Shown here one piece after another: positions 7,878-15,534 of a DNA stretch of 64,000 nt. The stretch's first letter is position 1, and each line of letters begins with the position of its first letter. The translations under genes were made by a program, and so were the position numbers. The notes under the pieces are model-generated. The model was not told the origin of the DNA, made no database searches, and worked only from the letters and a program-made list of their open reading frames with translations. The DNA is from CAXXOK01 sp963675655 (GTDB taxonomy: Bacteria; Bacillota; Clostridia; Christensenellales; Aristaeellaceae), in NCBI GenBank assembly GCA_963675655.1, contig OY776489.1, forward strand, positions 496,001 to 560,000. Direction: 5' to 3'.

Positions 7878-9687
7878 TTATACCAAAAGGTTCGATCTGG
7901 CCGTATGGAAAAAACTCCTTCGAATCGCCAAACCGTATCATAGACACATCATATCCATTCTCATCATCATGTCCATTACCGCCGTGTTCGATGTTACCTT
8001 TCCCCTGCTGAACCAGCACGCGATCGATCAGTTCGCCGCCGTTGGCAACTTAAACGGGCTGGGCGGTTTTATCGCTATTTACATCGGAGCCGTTATTGGC
8101 ATCTCCCTTTGTATTCTAGTCTTCATCAACCTCTGCGGAAAAGTAGAGGTCGGCCTGTGCCGGTTGATTCGTAAAATCGCCTTCAAGCACCTGCAAGTGC
8201 TGCCCTTTTCCTATTATGATAAAACCCCCGTCGGCTACCTGATTGCCCGCATGACCAGCGATACGCAGCGCCTCGGCGATACTGTCGCCTGGAGCCTGAT
8301 GGATTTTATGTGGTCCTTCGCTTACATTATTATCGTATCCGTTACCATGCTAGTTATCAACTGGAAGCTAGCGCTGCTGGTGCTGTCTGTCGTGCCGTTG
8401 ATCGCCGTTATTGCCATGTACTTCCAAAAGCACATTCTAGCCAGCTACCGCGAGGTTCGCAAAGTCAACTCCAAAATTACCGGCGCTTTTAATGAGGGGA
8501 TTATGGGTGCGAAAACCACCAAAACGCTGGTACGCGAAGAAGCCAACGAGGCGGAGTTTACCGTACTCACCAGCGATATGCGCCGCTCGTCCATTCATGC
8601 GGCGCTGATGTCGGCCACCTTCCTGCCCATCGTTATCTCTCTGGGCGGCTTCGCTACGGCGTTCGTGCTCTACCGCGGCGGCTATCAGGTTTTCGCGCTG
8701 GGTACCACCTCCATCGGCACGCTGACCGCGTTTATGAGCTATGCAACCCAGATATTTGAACCCATCAGCAATATTGCCCGCCAGTTTGCCGAAATGCAGC
8801 AGGCGCAGGCAGCTGCCGAGCGCGTCATGACCTTGCTGGAAACCGAGCCGGAAATTGCCGATACACCGGAAGTGATGGAAGAATATGGCGACTGTTTCCA
8901 CCCCAAAAAAGAAAATTGGCCCGCCATCCAAGGTGATGTCTCCTTTCGTAACGTTACCTTCCAATACACAAACGGCGAAAAGGTTCTCAGCAACTTCAAT
9001 CTGGACGTAAAAGCCGGGGAAAATATCGCCATCGTTGGTGAAACCGGCAGCGGAAAATCCACCATCGTCAACCTGATTTGCCGATTTTACGAGCCAACGG
9101 AGGGTGAAATCCTCATTGACGGCGTGAATTACAAGCAGCGCTCCCAGCTATGGTTACAGTCCAATCTGGGGTATGTGCTGCAAACGCCCCACCTGTTCTC
9201 CGGCACCATACGCGAGAACATCCGCTACGGCCGTCTGGATGCAACAGACGAGGAAGTGGAGGCGGCGGCACGGCTGGTAGACGCCGAAGAATTTATACTG
9301 ACACTAGAAGACGGGTACGATACCGACGTTGGCGAAGGCGGCAACCGCCTTTCCACCGGCCAGAAGCAGCTCATCTCCTTTGCCCGCGCCCTGATTGCCG
9401 ACCCCGCCATCTTCATTTTGGACGAGGCTACCAGTTCGGTCGATACCGAAACCGAGCAGCAAATCCAATCGGCCATCCAAACGGCGCTATCTGGCCGAAC
9501 CAGCTTTATCATCGCCCATCGCCTGTCCACCATCCGCAACGCCGACCGGATTCTGGTATTGCATCAGGGCGAAATTATCCAAGCCGGCACGCACCGGGAA
9601 CTTCTATCCAAGCCGGGCTACTATCACGATTTGTACACCAACCAGTTCCGCGAAGAAAAACAACAGACCATTTTAGCGGAAGTATAA
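7855..9687 (+). CDS. Heterodimeric ABC exporter subunit with catalytic Walker B (BmrD-like)
   Basis: Partner half-transporter of 610 residues, with an exporter membrane domain (about 20-325) and a nucleotide-binding domain. Walker A is GETGSGKST (395-403). The signature is altered to LSTGQ (499-503), and Walker B ends FILDEATSS with catalytic Glu524 present. The pairing is complementary to the upstream subunit: this Walker A/B plus the other subunit's LSGGQ gives the single competent ATP site, while LSTGQ faces the other subunit's degenerate Walker B. That is the expected geometry of a BmrCD-type pump in the cytoplasmic membrane. An AAAGGAGG ribosome binding site lies inside the previous gene. 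A strong terminator follows, so the operon is leader plus two exporter genes. Confidence 0.92.
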   Translation: MQYYEEHDYTKRFDLAVWKKLLRIAKPYHRHIISILIIMSITAVFDVTFPLLNQHAIDQFAAVGNLNGLGGFIAIYIGAVIGISLCILVFINLCGKVEVGLCRLIRKIAFKHLQVLPFSYYDKTPVGYLIARMTSDTQRLGDTVAWSLMDFMWSFAYIIIVSVTMLVINWKLALLVLSVVPLIAVIAMYFQKHILASYREVRKVNSKITGAFNEGIMGAKTTKTLVREEANEAEFTVLTSDMRRSSIHAALMSATFLPIVISLGGFATAFVLYRGGYQVFALGTTSIGTLTAFMSYATQIFEPISNIARQFAEMQQAQAAAERVMTLLETEPEIADTPEVMEEYGDCFHPKKENWPAIQGDVSFRNVTFQYTNGEKVLSNFNLDVKAGENIAIVGETGSGKSTIVNLICRFYEPTEGEILIDGVNYKQRSQLWLQSNLGYVLQTPHLFSGTIRENIRYGRLDATDEEVEAAARLVDAEEFILTLEDGYDTDVGEGGNRLSTGQKQLISFARALIADPAIFILDEATSSVDTETEQQIQSAIQTALSGRTSFIIAHRLSTIRNADRILVLHQGEIIQAGTHRELLSKPGYYHDLYTNQFREEKQQTILAEV

Positions 9688-9704
9688 TAGCAAAGCACGC
9701 TTTG

Positions 9705-9745
9705 CAACAGGGGATGACGATAGCATCGTCATCCCCTGTTGTTTT
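9705..9745 (+). terminator. Terminator of the ABC exporter operon
   Basis: A 17-bp perfect stem (9705-9721 with 9725-9741) with a 3-base loop is followed by TTTTCTTTG. Confidence 0.92.
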
Positions 9746-9750
9746 CTTTG

Positions 9751-10062
9751 TTATCTACATTAGCGTACTGTTACTTTTTGTTAAGTATATTTATAGGTTC
9801 GTTTCGCGCATTTCTCTATGTTTTTCACGCTACACAACACTTCTTACTGGTAGAGCAACTTGCGCATCCGGCGTTTTTAATCTCTCTGCTTACATATCAT
9901 CTACATTCAGGCAGATATATTCACCTTTTATACAATTGTATATATAATGATAGAATTTTACAAGAAGCGCTTTGGTAAACAATGCAAAGAGGAGATGTTG
10001 CAATTCGGAATTTATAAAATTCTGAATCGGCTGCAGATAACAACGGGCGGTAGAAGATACGC
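9751..10062 (+). other. Gene-poor AT-rich stretch
   Basis: About 300 bases after the exporter terminator. An overlapping 34-codon frame starts at 9995 behind AAAGAGGAG, but nothing in its translation is recognisable. I see no clear gene, RNA or mobile-element end here. Confidence 0.4.
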
Positions 10063-10203
10063 ATGCCCCACCAAAGAAATAAACGGAGCATTATTTTGAA
10101 GTTCAAGAATGAGTGGCACTGGGCAGCAGATTATTTATCCAAGTATACTCATAAACTGATATCTGAAGGCGGGAAAATCTTTTCTAAAAAAGTAAGAAAA
10201 TGA
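10063..10203 (+). CDS. Possible small basic protein (46 aa), unrecognised
   Basis: An ATG-initiated frame of 46 codons encoding MPHQRNKRSIILKFKNEWHW and ending KIFSKKVRK, lysine-rich and amphipathic. Codon use looks protein-like and a bidirectional hairpin terminator follows 48 bases after the stop. Against it: no good ribosome binding site is visible and I know no homologue. It could equally be the tail of a decayed gene whose front lies in the overlapping frame starting at 9995. Confidence 0.25.
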   Translation: MPHQRNKRSIILKFKNEWHWAADYLSKYTHKLISEGGKIFSKKVRK

Positions 10204-10251
10204 GTACGGTACATCTTTCCTTGTGATGATGCATATTCACAAATAGAAAAA

Positions 10252-10286
10252 GAACCCTGAAAGCATTACACAATCAGGGTTTTCTC
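10252..10286. terminator. Bidirectional terminator between the small frame and the VOC gene
   Basis: An 8-bp stem (10253-10260 with 10274-10281) has T-rich sequence on both exits, TTTTCTCTT on plus and TTCTTTTTC on minus. It could serve the plus-strand small frame and the minus-strand VOC gene. Confidence 0.5.
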
Positions 10287-10504
10287 TTGGTGTGCCCGGC
10301 GTATTCATTCGGAGTCGATCCCATAGCTAGGGTTCAAGATAAATTCATAGCGTACAGATGCTTACCTGCGGTTTGAGAAATGGTGATAGAAGGAAAAACA
10401 TCCACTACTCCAAAATAATGCTTCAATGCAATTATCGGCGGCTCCAGTTCATCCTCTACGATACTTTAATTCCAATCGCGGAAGGGAAACCGCATAAATC
10501 CTTT

Positions 10505-10885
10505 TCATGATTTGTGTGGCGGACTCTTTTCATCTTCCCAAAGCCCAAATACATTGCCCTCTGTATCAACACAGACAGCTAAATATCCCCATCCTGGAAC
10601 ATTCATTTTGGGCTGCACTACTTTACCACCCAACTTTTCAACGCGATCGCTGTAACGATCAATATCTTCGACGCCAATGTATACAGAAATTCTTTGAGAA
10701 GCATCTCTGCGCATTCCCAAACCTCCGCCGACACTCTTTTTCCCCTCTAAATCTTCCGTCTCAATAAGGAAATAATCTGACATTCCCAGCGGAGCTTCGA
10801 TCTTCCACTGGAACAACGATTCATAGAATTCCTTTGCTCTCCGGGGATTTTCCGAAGCAATATCAAAATGAACAATGGTTGGCAC
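10505..10885 (-). CDS. VOC-superfamily protein (glyoxalase/bleomycin-resistance fold)
   Basis: Small cytoplasmic protein of 126 residues with the paired beta-alpha-beta-beta-beta modules of the vicinal oxygen chelate fold. It has the N-terminal VHFDIASENPRRAKEFYESLF typical of CFP-30-like extradiol/glyoxalase relatives, and the closing WGYLAVCVDTEGNVFGLWE strand with a Glu-type metal ligand position. GTG at 10885 is taken as the start because AAAGGAGGT precedes it by 7 bases; an upstream in-frame ATG has no such site. Members act as lyases, dioxygenases or antibiotic-binding proteins, and the substrate cannot be told here. It is isolated from its neighbours and next to a decayed insertion sequence. 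Confidence 0.85.
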   Translation of the reverse strand: MPTIVHFDIASENPRRAKEFYESLFQWKIEAPLGMSDYFLIETEDLEGKKSVGGGLGMRRDASQRISVYIGVEDIDRYSDRVEKLGGKVVQPKMNVPGWGYLAVCVDTEGNVFGLWEDEKSPPHKS

Positions 10886-11082
10886 AACTATACCTCCTTT
10901 TCCAGTCAACAACGAGTTCTTACATTGCCTTCACGTAAAGGATACCCTTAATATATTAGAACGGCTTCTGCTTCATGATTTTAGGATTCTCACAAACTGA
11001 ATTCTCTTATTGATTAGGGTAGGCGCTGCGTTCTTGCCGTTTGCCCCTCATGACTGGTAAACGGTAAGGCTCCTATTCATTT

Positions 11083-11198
11083 CTATGTGATATCGCTTTG
11101 CCGTATCGCCCCAACGATTGTCTTGTCCTGCCTGCACAGCGCCTTAATCTCCCGTAGCTTCATGATAATCTGTACACTGTGAATGCTTTCCTTGGCAT
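11083..11198 (-). pseudogene. IS3-family OrfA transposase remnant
   Basis: Behind a strong AAAGGAGCGG ribosome binding site an ATG opens MPRKAFTV, then the frame shifts by one and continues VQIIMKLREIKALCRQDKTI and on to an early TAG. Together these match the start of IS3-family OrfA proteins, which begin with a basic RK-FT segment, then EQIIxKLREAEVLLSQGKT and a helix-turn-helix. The second half of OrfA and all of OrfB are missing. The element is therefore dead, broken by a frameshift and truncation. Confidence 0.6.
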
Positions 11199-11374
11199 TG
11201 ATTCCGCTCCTTTGCGTCATTATACCAATTCTACTATCCTTCATTTGGTACAACACACAGGAGCAGGATCAATGCCGCATAAAGTTTTGTAACACATAGT
11301 TAGAATGGGTCAATCATCAGTGATAGCTTCTGTATACCATCGCTGGAGCGTTGCAAGCGTACGGATTGATCACA

Positions 11375-12238
11375 TCAGTACCCCACGTGGACGGTGATTT
11401 CCGTCTTGTTGTTGTTTTCGTTGGATTCCTTGACGTGGTTGTCGCAGTCCACCCAGAAAATTATCGTATATGTTCCAGGTTCCATAGGTGTCCAGTAGTA
11501 CTGGGAGTTATCCCACGTCATATCTGTCCCGGCGGGAACCGTTTTGTGTCCGCCGTATCCCACCTCGGTTCCATCTCGATACCACTTGATGTTGAATACG
11601 CCCTTGGCTTCCACAGAACCCGTGTTGGTGATACCGGAGTCGAAGTAAAGCTGCTTTCCGGGCGTATATACAGGATAGGATTCACCAGTAATACCACGAA
11701 CTATCCTGCTATATTCCCCATCAATGGTAATCTGATCCGGCACAAGATCCGGCAGGGTGCTCGTTGTGCTCGATGAAGAGTTGTAACTGTCACTACCTTC
11801 TACGTATTCATGTTTCAGCTCAAAAAGGTATACATCATAGGTTCTTGGTTCCTTATCGCCTCTCCAAATCTCGACCATAAGAAAATCCATATCCGCGGTA
11901 TATGCCCCGCTATTGTTATAGTATGTTAGCCCCTTAATCTGGATTGGCATAGATGCTTCGCCGCTTGATAAATATCCGCTGACGTTTTCGTCGTTGGGGT
12001 TGCAGATCATGACAGCTTTGTCAGACCCCCGGTAATAAGGGATAATGATCACCCATTCGGCAGATGTTGTCAGCGTGTATCTATCTATATTGGGGCTAAA
12101 AGAAGGGGTTAAACTGTACCCGTCGGGAACCATCAAATCCAATCCGGTCAGCGTATTGGCAGCAAGAGCAGGCTGCAGGGGGAGGAACGCAAAAGAAAGC
12201 AATAGAACAGCTAAAAGGAAAGATAACCCTTTTTTCAT
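11375..12238 (-). CDS. Exported protein with cadherin-like and CARDB-type beta domains
   Basis: Secreted protein of 287 residues. The Sec signal peptide MKKGLSFLLAVLLLSFAFLP...ALA is cut near residue 27. An N-terminal beta-sandwich begins LTGLDLMVPDGYSLTPSFSP, which is the cadherin-like (Ig-like) repeat pattern of Gram-positive surface proteins. A serine/threonine linker leads into a C-terminal CARDB domain: LPDLVPDQI, then ITNTGSVEAKGVFNIKWYRD, then VDCDNHVKESNENNN. No LPxTG anchor or lipobox is present, so it is probably released or held non-covalently. ATG at 12238 is chosen for its GGAGGC ribosome binding site and because it opens the signal peptide. A promoter is visible at 12347-12375. 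The role is unknown; CARDB domains usually serve adhesion or protein binding. Confidence 0.8.
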   Translation of the reverse strand: MKKGLSFLLAVLLLSFAFLPLQPALAANTLTGLDLMVPDGYSLTPSFSPNIDRYTLTTSAEWVIIIPYYRGSDKAVMICNPNDENVSGYLSSGEASMPIQIKGLTYYNNSGAYTADMDFLMVEIWRGDKEPRTYDVYLFELKHEYVEGSDSYNSSSSTTSTLPDLVPDQITIDGEYSRIVRGITGESYPVYTPGKQLYFDSGITNTGSVEAKGVFNIKWYRDGTEVGYGGHKTVPAGTDMTWDNSQYYWTPMEPGTYTIIFWVDCDNHVKESNENNNKTEITVHVGY

Positions 12239-12346
12239 GGGTATTACGCCTCCGTTCACAGTTTCGGTCATTGGTGTCGGACAGAAACAACTGAAAGAAA
12301 GAGACGGATGGTTTCAGGTTCTAAGGCACATATCAACTGTATAATA

Positions 12347-12375
12347 ATTTTAGTTTATTTTATTTGTTAAGTCAA
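12347..12375 (-). promoter_or_regulatory. Promoter of the exported CARDB protein
   Basis: On the minus strand TTGACT (12375-12370), 17 bases, TAAAAT (12352-12347), in a very AT-rich setting about 110 bases ahead of the start codon. Confidence 0.65.
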
Positions 12376-12582
12376 TAAATGGCATTACTTTCACAATCAT
12401 AGGCGAGCTTAGCAGGCAATATAAATAATACATTAATAAAGAAAAAATTGATCACGCTGATGAAGACAACCTTTATGTATGATACCGATACTACCGATAA
12501 TAAATCTTCTTTGCTTTTATTTCGCTTGCCAGACCATCCCTATTCTAGTAAAAACATTCGTGCGTTAAAATATCCTCTACCC

Positions 12583-12601
12583 CCACCGGCTCAGTTGGTG
12601 G
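12583..12601. repeat. IS200/IS605-type end hairpin, solitary
   Basis: A 19-base imperfect hairpin (arms CCACC and GGTGG) closely resembles the hairpin at 25894-25912 and the flanks of the decayed IS200-like element there. No transposase is nearby, so it is probably an orphan end or a relic. Confidence 0.4.
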
Positions 12602-12630
12602 ATTGATAATACTAAAGCCGTGCAACAAAG

Positions 12631-12659
12631 CAGGCGGAACGATTCCATCGTTCCGCCTG
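12631..12659 (-). terminator. Terminator of the RNase J gene
   Basis: A 13-bp perfect stem (12631-12643 with 12647-12659) with a 3-base loop lies 28 bases after the stop codon; the following minus-strand sequence CTTTGTTG is only moderately T-rich. Confidence 0.7.
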
Positions 12660-12686
12660 TAAATTCCTTTTCTGTTTGCGTTTCCG

Positions 12687-14354
12687 TTAGATTTCCATAA
12701 TGATCGGCAACACCATGGGGTTGCGCTTGATCTTTTCGAAAATGTAGCGGTGCAGCTCATCCTTGATACGATTCTTCATGTTCTGCCATTCGCTGCCGTC
12801 GATACGGCCATAGCTCTTGATGATGTTGCGCGCCAGATCACGGCTGCTTTCGATGATATCCTCGTTCTCACGCACATACACAAAGCCGCGGCTGATAATA
12901 TCCGGCCCGCTGACCAGCGTACCGTTGTCGCGGTCGATTGCCATCACTACGATAATCAGGCCATCCTGACTCAAGTGCTTGCGATCGCGCAACACCACAT
13001 TACCCACATCGCCGATGCCAAGGCCATCCACCAGTACGCCGCCGGTCGGTACGACGCCGGTAATCGCAAGGCTGTCCTTAGACATTTCAATAACCTGGCC
13101 AACCTCTGGAATCACGATGTTCTGGCTGGGCGTACCCAGCGATTCGGCCAGTTCCGCATGCTGCCACAGCTTGCTGTATTCGCCATGATAAGGAATAAAG
13201 TACTGCGGCTTCACCAACACGTGCAGAAGTTTAATCTCTTCCTGACAGGCGTGGCCGGATACGTGCACTTCGGCAATCTGCCCATAGATCACGTTCGCGC
13301 CGCAACGGTACAGCTGGTTGATAACGCGGCTGATGGGCTTTTCGTTGCCGGGAATGGGGTTGGCGGAGATAATAACCATATCGCTGGGTTTAATGCGCAG
13401 CTTGCGGTGCTCGCCGTACGCCATACGCGTCAGACCCGCCATCGCCTCGCCCTGACTGCCGGTGGTAACCACCAACACTTCGTCGTCCGGGTAATTATCA
13501 ATATCGTCGATATCAACCAAGCCGTCAGGCGGTATTTTAAGTTCGCCGATGGACATAGCCACGCGTGTTACATTGACCATGCTGCGGCCGATGAAGCATA
13601 CCTTGCGGCCATACATGGCGGCCGAATCCACCACCATTTGCACGCGGTGTACGTTACTGGCGAACATAGCCGTAATCACACGGCCCTTGGCCTGCTGGAA
13701 CAGGTCGATGAACGTCTGCCCGATTTTCGTTTCGCTCATCGTTTGCCCTTTGCGGTCGATATTGGTCGACTCGCACAGGAAAGCCAGCACGCCCTTTTTA
13801 CCGATGGTGGCAAACTCCGCAAGGTCGGTTACCTGCCCCTCAATGGGCGTATAGTCGATCTTGAAGTCGCCGCTGACCACCAGCGTACCCGCCGGGCAGG
13901 TGATCGCCATGGATACCGCGCCCGCAATAGAGTGGTTCACATGGATAAACTCCACCGTAAAGCACCCGATCGTGATAACATCGCCCGGCTTAATCACATT
14001 CAGCGGAATGCCTGAGATGCGATGCTCTTTTAATTTAAGATCTACCAGCGCCAAGGTAAGCTTGGTGCCGTACAGAGGCATGGGCACTTGCCTAAGCACA
14101 TACGGCGTCGCGCCGATGTGGTCTTCGTGTCCATGCGTCAGCAGCAAGCCGCGCAGGCGATCCTTATTTTGAATGAGATAAGTAACATCCGGAATAACCA
14201 AATCCACACCCAGCATATCCGCTTCCGGGAAGATGGAACCGCAATCGACGACCAGAATATCGTCACCGCATTCCACCGCGGTAATATTCTTGCCGAACTC
14301 GTCCACACCACCCAGTGGGATGATGCGCAGCTTTGGCTGTTCAATTTCTGCCAT
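12687..14354 (-). CDS. rnj: Ribonuclease J
   Basis: Metallo-beta-lactamase/beta-CASP ribonuclease with 5'-to-3' exonuclease and endonuclease activity, central to mRNA decay and rRNA maturation in Bacillota; 555 residues, the usual length. The catalytic zinc motif HGHEDHIG lies at 74-81, after PLGGVDEFGKN. The beta-CASP part holds FASNVHRVQM, GRSMVN and TTGSQGEAMAGL; HVSGHACQEE and the YHGEYSKL region carry later metal ligands. The C-terminal domain ends near RNPMVLPIIMEI. ATG at 14354 is set by AAGGAGG; the ribosome binding site lies in a self-complementary GGAGGTCCTCC segment that could pair with itself. The promoter is at 14577-14605. It is the only RNase J in the window. Confidence 0.96.
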   Translation of the reverse strand: MAEIEQPKLRIIPLGGVDEFGKNITAVECGDDILVVDCGSIFPEADMLGVDLVIPDVTYLIQNKDRLRGLLLTHGHEDHIGATPYVLRQVPMPLYGTKLTLALVDLKLKEHRISGIPLNVIKPGDVITIGCFTVEFIHVNHSIAGAVSMAITCPAGTLVVSGDFKIDYTPIEGQVTDLAEFATIGKKGVLAFLCESTNIDRKGQTMSETKIGQTFIDLFQQAKGRVITAMFASNVHRVQMVVDSAAMYGRKVCFIGRSMVNVTRVAMSIGELKIPPDGLVDIDDIDNYPDDEVLVVTTGSQGEAMAGLTRMAYGEHRKLRIKPSDMVIISANPIPGNEKPISRVINQLYRCGANVIYGQIAEVHVSGHACQEEIKLLHVLVKPQYFIPYHGEYSKLWQHAELAESLGTPSQNIVIPEVGQVIEMSKDSLAITGVVPTGGVLVDGLGIGDVGNVVLRDRKHLSQDGLIIVVMAIDRDNGTLVSGPDIISRGFVYVRENEDIIESSRDLARNIIKSYGRIDGSEWQNMKNRIKDELHRYIFEKIKRNPMVLPIIMEI

Positions 14355-14576
14355 TGGAGGACCTCCTTCCAAGTTACGGCGACGCAGAGCGGCGCACGTG
14401 ATTCAGGTCGTATAAATGGTGAAAAGCATAGGGAATGCTTTTCCTGAACGAAATATTCAGGGTATATCACGCAACAACCGGCAGCCTCGTGCCGATTGGC
14501 AATTTCACCTTAGCAACTCCCGAAACGGAAGCGCTTTATTCGCACGATAACGTTTAACGATCCTTACATCTGATAT

Positions 14577-14605
14577 ATTATATCACACATGACAGCGTTT
14601 GACCA
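14577..14605 (-). promoter_or_regulatory. Probable promoter of the RNase J gene
   Basis: On the minus strand TGGTCA (14605-14600), 17 bases, TATAAT (14582-14577). This leaves a long 5' leader of about 215 bases, which could hold post-transcriptional control; no riboswitch fold was recognised in it. Confidence 0.55.
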
Positions 14606-14837
14606 GAAAAAAGGCGTATAACTTTTTCATTTTACAGCGCTGTTTAAAAAGCGCAAACGCAAACACAGCAAGGCCTTTCAGCCCAGAATGGCACCATTGG
14701 CGAAAACTTGGACAAACATCACCATGTGTCATCTGGGCTGTGGTCTCCTCGTTGTATACAATCATCCGGCCTTTGCTGCTCGCGGCCAGGCGCAAACTGC
14801 CTGCCGCTGCGCACAAAGCGGTATGTAGACAGAATTT

Positions 14838-15278
14838 TCAGCTTACATTGCAGCCGATATCATCCGCCGTAGGCAGTTCGTCATACACGGCAGTGATGCG
14901 CGGAGTCCATTCAGGTTTGCCGGACACCTTGCGTTCCACAAGGTAAAGCACGCCCACAGAGAGGCCTACACCGCCAAGCGCGCCCAGCAGCATACCGCCG
15001 TCTCCGCCGCCGCCCAGCAGCCATCCAAGCCCAATGCCGCCCAGCAAACCGCACAACGGGATGATATACGTAATGGCGGTCGCCTCTAAAAACCGGCTTT
15101 CCGGAAACTCCACCCGCACCCAATCGCCCACCTTGCACTCGCCTTTGAGGTCAATGCTGCCTTTTTGGGATGTTACACCGCAAGCGCCGCATTTTTTGCA
15201 GGCTTCCGGCCGATCAAAGCGGACGGAGGCAATATGCTTGTCCGCATTATACTTATATACTTGCCCAAATTTTATCAT
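14838..15278 (-). CDS. RseC/MucC-like SoxR-reducing membrane protein
   Basis: Small inner-membrane protein of 146 residues. The N-terminal half holds the family's cysteine cluster (Cys27, Cys30, Cys33 in CKKCGACG) and the RVEFPESRFLEATAITYIIPL hallmark. Two membrane helices follow (about 66-84 and 92-110), and then a short soluble tail. RseC-family proteins reduce SoxR with RsxABCDGE in E. coli or modulate sigma-E. In Clostridia they usually sit beside Rnf-like electron-transfer genes, which are not seen here, so the function is uncertain. AAAGGGAG precedes the ATG. It is divergent from rpoB. Confidence 0.82.
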   Translation of the reverse strand: MIKFGQVYKYNADKHIASVRFDRPEACKKCGACGVTSQKGSIDLKGECKVGDWVRVEFPESRFLEATAITYIIPLCGLLGGIGLGWLLGGGGDGGMLLGALGGVGLSVGVLYLVERKVSGKPEWTPRITAVYDELPTADDIGCNVS

Positions 15279-15346
15279 AATAACTGCTCCCTTTCATCAA
15301 CCGGAAAAAAGCGCGTCAATTGTTGCGCTAAAATGCGGCGTAGTGC

Positions 15347-15375
15347 TTGACACCGCACGCCACGAGTGCTAAAAT
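15347..15375 (+). promoter_or_regulatory. Promoter of rpoB-rpoC
   Basis: TTGACA (15347-15352), 17 bases, TAAAAT (15370-15375), about 160 bases before the rpoB start. No other candidate of this quality is visible between the divergent RseC-like gene and rpoB. Confidence 0.75.
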
Positions 15376-15534
15376 ATAAACTTGCATCAGTATCGTTACT
15401 ATGCGGAGCCATGCCCACCCGTTACCACGTATTGTACATGCTGAACGGGAAAAATGCAACAGGAAACTTTCTTGTTGTTTCGGGGGCTTCGGCGGGAGCG
15501 CTGCGGTGCGAGAACATAAGGGGTGATAGCATAT

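Noticed and set aside
12750..14015. 421-codon plus-strand open frame over the RNase J gene
   Set aside because: Antisense shadow; strongly His/Asp/Ala-biased translation, no ribosome binding site.
14583..14816. 77-codon minus-strand frame upstream of RNase J
   Set aside because: Overlaps the probable RNase J promoter, lacks a ribosome binding site and resembles no protein.
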